Below, piece after piece: positions 58,562 through 64,000 of a DNA stretch of 64,000 nucleotides. Below the pieces are notes generated by a model that saw only the letters and a program-made list of their open reading frames with translations, did not search any database and had not been told where the DNA came from. Each line of letters starts with the position of its first letter. The first letter of the stretch is position 1. Source of the DNA: Sphingomonas sp. DG1-23. Its GTDB lineage: Bacteria > Pseudomonadota > Alphaproteobacteria > Sphingomonadales > Sphingomonadaceae. A program made the position numbers and the translations under genes. The DNA lies in contig NZ_JAVAMA010000012.1 in the NCBI RefSeq assembly GCF_030730875.1, positions 124,001-188,000 of the forward strand, written 5' to 3'.

Positions 58562-59308
58562 TCAGTCGAGACCTGCCTTGCCGGGCGCCCAATACGCCTT
58601 GGAGACGATGCGCGCCGACGCGACCATTTGCCGCTTCAAGCTTTGGCGGAGGCGCTGAATAGTGCTGGCCTTACCCGTCAGCACGAACGAGGCGCCGGCA
58701 CCGGCGAGCGCGAGGAGCGCCGCTTCCATCTCTTCGAGATGCGCATCGTCGCCGCGTCTGGCAAATAGCTCGGCGCTGTCGAGCCCGAGTTGCCGCAAGA
58801 CCTGTCCGTCGCTCTCCGCGTCCCCGACCTCGAGATGGCAGGTGACGTTTCGGGATAGATCCCGATGGACCAGCGCATAAGCGAGCCCGATCGAGGTCTC
58901 GTCGCCGAAAATGGCGAGCGGACCGGGCAGGCGGCACGCGTCCAGCGAGGGACGGGGTCCGAAGATGTCGCAGATGTCGCCGGGCTCGACCTCTCGAACC
59001 CAGGCGCTTCCCGGGCCTCCGCCGTGCGCATAGCCGAGGATGCAAGCACGCCCGGTCGACGGGTTCCATTCGATCGGCGTATAGGTCCGGGCGACGAAGG
59101 CCGAGCCCATCGCGATCTGTATCTTCTGCCCGGGCGTCCACGAAACGGCCTCGAGCGCCGGACCTTCGAGCGTGATCAGCCGGAAGCGGTCGGCGAGCGG
59201 CTCGGCCGTGACGACGGTGGCGCGCTTCGTCAGCAGGCGGATGAGCGCCTGGCTCAACCGGCCCGGCGCCCTGGCCGCCGGCCGCTCGGGCGGGTCTATC
59301 GCGAACAT
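58562..59308 (-). CDS. Siderophore-interacting FAD/NAD(P)H reductase
   Basis: A 248-residue flavin reductase. RFRLITLEG, WTPGQKIQIAMG and FVARTYTPIEWNP are the FAD-binding barrel (RxYTP is the flavin signature). HGGGPGSAWVREVEPGDICDIFGPRPSL matches the siderophore-interacting protein domain, and LAIFGDETSIGLAYAL opens the NAD(P)H half. C-terminal SKAYWAPGKAGLD is the family's YWRxGK-like end. Such enzymes release iron from ferric siderophores by reduction. ATG at 59308 shares one base with the stop of the upstream methyltransferase gene, so translation is coupled. No siderophore biosynthesis genes are in the window. Confidence 0.87.
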   Translation of the reverse strand: MFAIDPPERPAARAPGRLSQALIRLLTKRATVVTAEPLADRFRLITLEGPALEAVSWTPGQKIQIAMGSAFVARTYTPIEWNPSTGRACILGYAHGGGPGSAWVREVEPGDICDIFGPRPSLDACRLPGPLAIFGDETSIGLAYALVHRDLSRNVTCHLEVGDAESDGQVLRQLGLDSAELFARRGDDAHLEEMEAALLALAGAGASFVLTGKASTIQRLRQSLKRQMVASARIVSKAYWAPGKAGLD

Positions 59309-60003
59309 CACGAGACCCTCACGGCGAACTCGTTGCCGCGGCCTTCGTCGAGCGGGAGTGGCTGGGAGAAATAGCCATTCGCGGGATTGCGAACATAGTC
59401 CAGATAGTCCGACTCGAAAGCGTTCTCCGCCAGAATGGCAGCGCCGGGCCGCAGCCGGGGCTCGACCAGCCTGAGGATCGGCAGGTATAGCGAAAATGCG
59501 CCGTCGAGCAGCAACAGGTCGACTTCGTCGCCCCCGTCTCCAAGCGTCTCGAGTGCGTCGCCTTCGCGAATCTCCACGAGGTCGGCAAGGCCTGCCGCTT
59601 CGAGATTGGCGCGCGCCCGAACCACCTTGGTGGGCTCGATCTCGGATCCCGTGAGCCGCCCGCCGCCATTGTCGCGCAGCGCGGCGGCCAGATAGAGGGT
59701 CGAGATTCCCATCGACGTGCCGAACTCGACGATCCTCCTCGCCTTGCAGGCGCGTGCCACGGCGTAGAGGAAGCGGCCATAGGCCGGCGAGACGGCGAGG
59801 AAATTGCCCGCGTAACGGCGATAGATCGCGCGATAGTCCGCCCGTTCCTCGGCGATGATGCCGGCGATCGCCTGTCCGGCCGACATTCCGGGTGCCTCGA
59901 TGGCCGCCATCATCGCTTCGATATGTTCGCGGTCCGACGTCTCGGCCTCGTGATGCAGCGTCTCCAGAAGCCGGGAGACGCATTCGCTGCGCAGTGTCTG
60001 CAC
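59308..60003 (-). CDS. Class I SAM-dependent O-methyltransferase-like protein
   Basis: A 231-residue methyltransferase. Motif I is IVEFGTSMGISTLYLA, followed by GSEIEPTKVVRARANLEAAG and DLLLLDGAFSLYLPILRLVEPRLRPGAAILAENAF. This is the layout of the caffeoyl-CoA/catechol O-methyltransferase family. It forms an operon with the siderophore-interacting reductase and is divergent from an AraC regulator. The substrate is unknown; a catechol-type iron chelator would explain the pairing, but this is inference. Confidence 0.86.
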   Translation of the reverse strand: MQTLRSECVSRLLETLHHEAETSDREHIEAMMAAIEAPGMSAGQAIAGIIAEERADYRAIYRRYAGNFLAVSPAYGRFLYAVARACKARRIVEFGTSMGISTLYLAAALRDNGGGRLTGSEIEPTKVVRARANLEAAGLADLVEIREGDALETLGDGGDEVDLLLLDGAFSLYLPILRLVEPRLRPGAAILAENAFESDYLDYVRNPANGYFSQPLPLDEGRGNEFAVRVS

Positions 60004-60151
60004 GCTCTTCCTTTCGCCTGGTCATGGCCCGATTGGCCTCGACCGATTTCCAGCAAAGGGATAAGAGGCAGCGACTCTGGCGTCATTCCGAAGTTAAGAC
60101 AGATTATTATTCAATTACGCCAAACACCCCCTCTTGGACCGCAGGCAAGCC
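60004..60151. promoter_or_regulatory. Divergent promoter region, methyltransferase operon / AraC gene
   Basis: A 148-base spacer, AT-rich near 60093-60125 (AAGACAGATTATTATTCAATTACGCC). It should contain both promoters and the AraC-family operator. No clear direct repeat is visible. Confidence 0.4.
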
Positions 60152-60967
60152 ATGCCCATTCTGAATGATCTTTCCCAAGCCTCGGATTGGATCGAACCCG
60201 ACGAGGTCCCCCGGCCGGTCGTGACCTATGGCATCGTGACCGACAATTTCGACGACGGCATCGAACTGGACCCGCACCGTCACGCAAAGGGCCAGATCAT
60301 TCTGGTGCAGCGCGGTGCGCTGAGCTGCGAAGTGGACGGCGGCCTGTGGATGGTGCCGCCGCGTAGTGCCATATGGATACCTGGCGGCGCGCTGCACGCG
60401 ATCAAGGCTGCAGGTCCGCTTGAAGGCTATAACGCCTTCGTCGATCCGGCGGTGAGCGTCGATCTGCCCCCGATGTGCCGCGCGGTGGCTGCAACGCCGC
60501 TGCTGCGCGAACTGCTGACCCGCGCGGCGCATCTACCCCTTTTCTATGAGGAAGGCGGCGTGAACACCCGGCTGTTGTCGGTGCTTATCGACGAACTCGC
60601 CGCGGCGCGGATCGAGGATCTTCACCTGCCGATGCCGGACGACATGCGGCTGCGCAGGATCGTCAGCCAAATGACGGCCGCGCCGGCTGACCGGGCGACG
60701 CTCGACGTCTGGGCGAAGCGGGCGGGCCTGAGCGAGCGGACGCTGGCGCGGCTGATAAGCCGCGAGACCGGAATGAGCTTCGGCCGCTGGCGGCAGCAGC
60801 TCGGCGTCATGCTGGCGGTGAAATGGCTGGCCGGCGGCACGTCGATCCAGCAGGTCGCCGCCGGTCTCGGCTATGAGAGCGTGCCCAGCTTCGTCACCAT
60901 GTTCCGCAAGGCGCTCGGCACCTCGCCGGGGCGCTATATGGCGGAACGCTATTCGGGCCTGATGTGA
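60152..60967 (+). CDS. AraC-family regulator
   Basis: A 271-residue regulator. The N-terminal cupin sensor has LDPHRHAKGQIILVQRGALSCEVDGG and MVPPRSAIWIPGGALHAIKA. The C-terminal pair of helix-turn-helix motifs is LDVWAKRAGLSERTLARLISRETGMSFGRWRQQL and IQQVAAGLGYESVPSFVTMFRKALGTSPGRYM. This is the usual one-component activator/repressor of divergent operons. It starts at the ATG at 60152 (a TTG at 60134 is possible) and most likely controls the methyltransferase/siderophore-reductase operon. Effector unknown. Confidence 0.88.
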   Translation: MPILNDLSQASDWIEPDEVPRPVVTYGIVTDNFDDGIELDPHRHAKGQIILVQRGALSCEVDGGLWMVPPRSAIWIPGGALHAIKAAGPLEGYNAFVDPAVSVDLPPMCRAVAATPLLRELLTRAAHLPLFYEEGGVNTRLLSVLIDELAAARIEDLHLPMPDDMRLRRIVSQMTAAPADRATLDVWAKRAGLSERTLARLISRETGMSFGRWRQQLGVMLAVKWLAGGTSIQQVAAGLGYESVPSFVTMFRKALGTSPGRYMAERYSGLM

Positions 60968-61048
60968 GCTTGGTCAGGATCGACCGGGCGCCGCATCGGC
61001 GACGAATACGCCTCGGCCGGTTGCCGCCGAAGACGAGCCAAAGCCTTT

Positions 61049-63220
61049 TCAATCCAGCTTTTCGCGAAGCGTGGAGTAGATGTGCGTGACTTCGCTTATC
61101 CGGCCTTCCTCGATGGCATAGACGCGGCTTGCCGAAACGATCGTTTCAAGCCGGTGCGCCACGATGATCCGCGTGATTCCGAGCGCCGCGACAGCCTCGT
61201 TCACCAGCTTTTCCCTGGCTTGATCGAGATGGGATGTGCCTTCGTCGATGACGAGCAGCCGGGGACGCCGGAAAAGCGCCCGGGCCAGCAGCAATCGCTG
61301 CTTTTGCCCACCCGACAACGCGCTGCCCATATCGCCAACGAGCGTTTCGTAGCGCATCGGCATGGCTTCGATATCATCATGTATCGAAGCGGCCTTCGCT
61401 GCCGCAATGATGCGGCTCATTTCCGCTTCTTCTTCAAACATCGCGATATTCTCGGCCAGCGAGCCAACGAAGAGGCTGTCGTCCTGCAGCACGGCCGCGA
61501 TCTGATCGCGGTAGTTTCTGTAGCCGAAGCTGGAAAGCGGCCTGCCATCGATCAGGAGCTCTCCATGATCGGGTTCGATCAGGCTGAGCAGAATCTTGAC
61601 CAGCGTCGATTTGCCGCCCCCGGACGGACCTGTGATCGCGATGTGCGCGCCGGGCTCGATCGTCAGGTTGAGCTGCTTGAGGATCAGCGGCTCGCTCGGC
61701 GCATAGCGATAACTGATGTCGCGAAGTTCGATGTGCCCCGCCAGAGCGGTCGTTGGTGCCGGCGGTTCGGACACACTTTTGTCCTGGTCGGACAAGGCGA
61801 TGTCGGACAGTCGTTCGAGGTGCAGGCCGAGCATCCGGAAATTGATGATCTGATCGACCAGCGACCCGGCGCGCTGAAGAAATTGCGTCTTATAGGCCAT
61901 GAAGGCGAAAACCATGCCCACGCTGAAGCCGCCGCCGATCGCCAGCCGGATCGCCAGCCAGATCGATATGACCGTTTCGATGCCGAAAATCAGGACGTTG
62001 GCAGTACTCTGCCAGATGCTGATACGGGACAGCGACACATTGGCGTTCATCGCCCCGACCAGTCTCTCCTGCCACATCTGGTGACGTGCGGCTTCCTGAT
62101 TGAACAGGCGCAAGGTCACGATGCCGCGAAGCGATTCGATCATCGCAAGTTGCTCCCGGCCACCAGCGACAATGGCCTCCTCCTGCGCTGCGCGCTGGAT
62201 CGGAAACACGACCGCGCGCACGATCCCGTAAATGACGAAACCGACCAATGCGACGAGGGTAAGTTGAATGCTGTAGAAGGCCATGATCACCAGCGTGAAA
62301 ATGGCCAGGCTGCCGTCGATCATCGCGGACACCGCGTTTTGCGTCATGAATTGCTGGATCGGCTTCACCGACTGGAATCGCGACAGGATGTCGCCGATGT
62401 TCCGTTTCTCGAACCAAGGAATGGGCAGCCGGAACAGTCGACGGGCGATGTTGGTGGCGATGCCGTACCCCAGCGCCGTGCCGCTGGAAAGCAGGACGAA
62501 GGATCGCAGCAGGGAAGCAAGCGAATTGATGAGCGTGAACAGGCCAAATCCCAGCGCCAGCACCGTCAGCAGGTTGACGTCGAGCGCCGGCAGGGCCTCG
62601 TCGACCGCGATTTGCATATAATAAGGAGAAGCGAGGACGAAGGCTTCGAGGATAATCGAGAGAATGACGGTTTGCGCGATCGCGCGCTTCAGACCGGTGA
62701 CCCGCTGCCATAATTGCGAGAGCCGCATTCGCGCACGGTGCTTCACCGGAGTGAAATCGGCCGCGGGCTCCAGTTCCAGCGCCACTCCGGTAAAATGGTT
62801 CGACACCTCGGCAAGCGAAATCCACCGGGACATTGCCTCGGGATTGTGGATCAGCGCCTTCGACCCTTTGATCCGCTCCAGCACGACGAAATGATTCATG
62901 TCCCAGTGCAGGATGGCCGGGAGCTTGAGATTTCCGAGGTTTTCAAGATCGAGCTTTACGCCGCGTGCGGAAAATCCGAGCTGGTCGGCCATCGCGAGGA
63001 GCGAGCGTAGCGAAGTGCCGCGCAGCGATGGCTTGAACCAGCGGCGAAGCGCACCGAGGTCGATGTCGAAACCATGATAGTTGGCGATCATGGCGAGCGC
63101 AGCGAGGCCACATTCGGCTGCCTCGGTCTGGCGGACGAGCGCAACCTTGCGGCGGCGGAGCAGGGCAAGGTCAAGCTGGAGCGTCAATGTTTGCCTGCGA
63201 ACAGAGGCGCAAACAGCCAT
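61049..63220 (-). CDS. C39-peptidase ABC exporter (bacteriocin/peptide type)
   Basis: About 723 residues. An N-terminal C39 peptidase domain has Cys37 (RQTEAAECGLAALAMIANYHG) and His110 (WDMNHFVVLER). The third triad position, usually Asp, is Asn126 (LIHNPEAM). A six-helix ABC membrane domain follows, then an ATPase with Walker A GPSGGGKST, signature LSGGQKQR, Walker B LLVIDEG and the switch His in VAHRLE. Such exporters cut double-glycine leaders from small peptides and secrete them. I use the ATG at 63220, which overlaps the adaptor gene by 37 bases; a TTG at 63187 overlapping its stop is an alternative. No precursor-peptide gene is seen in the window. Confidence 0.86.
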   Translation of the reverse strand: MAVCASVRRQTLTLQLDLALLRRRKVALVRQTEAAECGLAALAMIANYHGFDIDLGALRRWFKPSLRGTSLRSLLAMADQLGFSARGVKLDLENLGNLKLPAILHWDMNHFVVLERIKGSKALIHNPEAMSRWISLAEVSNHFTGVALELEPAADFTPVKHRARMRLSQLWQRVTGLKRAIAQTVILSIILEAFVLASPYYMQIAVDEALPALDVNLLTVLALGFGLFTLINSLASLLRSFVLLSSGTALGYGIATNIARRLFRLPIPWFEKRNIGDILSRFQSVKPIQQFMTQNAVSAMIDGSLAIFTLVIMAFYSIQLTLVALVGFVIYGIVRAVVFPIQRAAQEEAIVAGGREQLAMIESLRGIVTLRLFNQEAARHQMWQERLVGAMNANVSLSRISIWQSTANVLIFGIETVISIWLAIRLAIGGGFSVGMVFAFMAYKTQFLQRAGSLVDQIINFRMLGLHLERLSDIALSDQDKSVSEPPAPTTALAGHIELRDISYRYAPSEPLILKQLNLTIEPGAHIAITGPSGGGKSTLVKILLSLIEPDHGELLIDGRPLSSFGYRNYRDQIAAVLQDDSLFVGSLAENIAMFEEEAEMSRIIAAAKAASIHDDIEAMPMRYETLVGDMGSALSGGQKQRLLLARALFRRPRLLVIDEGTSHLDQAREKLVNEAVAALGITRIIVAHRLETIVSASRVYAIEEGRISEVTHIYSTLREKLD

Positions 63221-64000
63221 TCGATCAGCGTGCGTCTTTCGGTGACGATCCGGGCCGAAAGGGTCATCCCAGGCAAGATCGCCCGCTTGCGTCCCATGAC
63301 TTCGACCCAAGGTCGCGGAATCGATGCCGTCACGATGTGGACCGGGCGCCCATCCTTGCTGTCCGGCCGCGTCGTCGGGAATTGCGCGACGCTTATGACG
63401 CGGGAAGGCAAGGTGCCGAAGCTGAGGTAGGGATAGGCCTCGAGCGACAGCTTGACCTCGTCGCCGGCCGAAATGAAGCCCGCCGCCTCGCTCGGAACGA
63501 ATAGTTCAACCTGGGCTTTGTATGGCTGCGGGATGATCGTCATCAATGGCTGGTTTGGGTCTGCAAACGCCCCCGCACGGGCACGCATCGCGGTGACAAC
63601 GCCGTCTACCGGCGCAATCAACATATAGCCTTGGGAACGATCGGCTGGAATGGTCTGTCGAGACAGCGCGCGGCTGGAGGATCCTGGCACCGTGGCGGCA
63701 GCGGGCTGTGGCTCGAATCCGCTTTGTGTGGCCTGGGTCTGACGGGGCTCCTCGGCCGCGTCGAGGCTGCCGAGCGGCCGTTCGCCGATGCGAATTTCGG
63801 CAAGTTCCTGACCGATGTGCACGGTCTGCCCTTCGGCCACCGAAACCCGCGATATCGTGCCGGCGCGGCTGGCTGCAACACTGGCTACGCCCTTCTCCAG
63901 CGTGATCTCGCCGGGCACCGTCTGTACTCTGGGATAGGATGCGAGGCTCAGGAAAAGGCAGCCCGCGGCCAGCAGGGTCAGTAGAAGCAGCCCGACAACG
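63184..64000 (-). CDS. HlyD-type adaptor of the C39 exporter (cut by window edge)
   Basis: About 272 residues are visible and the frame is open at the right edge, so the N-terminus is missing. The visible part begins with a membrane helix (LLLLTLLAAGCLFLSLASYPRV), then VPGEITLEKGVASVAASRAGTISRVSVAEGQTVHIGQELAEI. A short central hairpin is followed by MLIAPVDGVVTAMRARAGAFADPNQPLMTIIP, the two lipoyl halves of an HlyD/CvaA adaptor, and a beta-barrel ending PGMTLSARIVTERRTLIEWLFAPL. It would link the exporter downstream to an outer-membrane channel. Peptide-precursor genes may lie beyond the edge. Confidence 0.87.
   Translation of the reverse strand, partial: VVGLLLLTLLAAGCLFLSLASYPRVQTVPGEITLEKGVASVAASRAGTISRVSVAEGQTVHIGQELAEIRIGERPLGSLDAAEEPRQTQATQSGFEPQPAAATVPGSSSRALSRQTIPADRSQGYMLIAPVDGVVTAMRARAGAFADPNQPLMTIIPQPYKAQVELFVPSEAAGFISAGDEVKLSLEAYPYLSFGTLPSRVISVAQFPTTRPDSKDGRPVHIVTASIPRPWVEVMGRKRAILPGMTLSARIVTERRTLIEWLFAPLFAGKH

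Noticed and set aside
58461..58658. 65-codon plus-strand frame
   Set aside because: Overlaps the 3' end of the siderophore-interacting gene on the other strand, no ribosome site, no motif.

Overview
The window is a high-GC chromosomal segment from an alphaproteobacterium, most likely a sphingomonad (Sphingomonas or a close relative). The reasons are several TonB-dependent receptors (TBDRs), a FecI/FecR pair, Tat-exported sugar enzymes, a TPR-sulfotransferase next to a TBDR, and dense operons with ATGA and GTG start/stop overlaps. I see no rRNA, tRNA, CRISPR array, transposase or phage gene. The assignment rests on gene content and style, not on a marker gene.

Layout. (1) 1-7410: truncated TBDR, TPR-sulfotransferase, basic amino acid permease, FAD oxidoreductase, Rieske oxygenase and a BetI-like TetR regulator with a clear operator. 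(2) 7414-16327: a divergent sugar cluster. A Gfo/Idh/MocA oxidoreductase is on one side. On the other are cytochrome c, three TIM-barrel isomerase/epimerase-like proteins, an MFS permease, a DUF1080 hydrolase, a gluconate-2-dehydrogenase-subunit-3 protein and a GMC oxidoreductase. This fits 3-keto-glycoside catabolism. (3) 16328-19355: repeat-containing spacer, then a stand-alone beta-rich protein whose paralogue is fused to the front of the next gene, a phosphoesterase. (4) 19357-25597: fecR and its sigma factor, then a four-gene MacB-type export operon (ATPase, permease, TolC, adaptor). (5) 25872-41146: TBDR with an STN domain, DUF2147 protein, TetR regulator, a small secreted PraB-like protein preceded by a decayed tandem copy of itself, and a six-gene fatty-acid/acyl-CoA oxidation operon (fadE, SDR, MaoC, thiolase, acyl-CoA ligase, FAD dehydrogenase). 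Related palindromes before the TBDR, the DUF2147 gene and fadE suggest one TetR regulon. (6) 41482-45463: chemoreceptor and an MHYT-GGDEF-EAL protein. (7) 45497-52936: YdcF-like protein, TBDR, DUF5690 transporter and a phosphocholine-type phospholipase C, possibly a phospholipid/organophosphate scavenging group. (8) 52952-64000: DUF3857/transglutaminase/TPR protein, an unrecognised two-gene unit, a siderophore-interacting reductase plus methyltransferase with a divergent AraC regulator, and a C39-peptidase ABC exporter with its HlyD adaptor, which runs off the right edge.

Two genes are cut by the window: the TBDR at the left edge and the HlyD adaptor at the right edge. All family calls come from reading motifs by eye; no database search was run.
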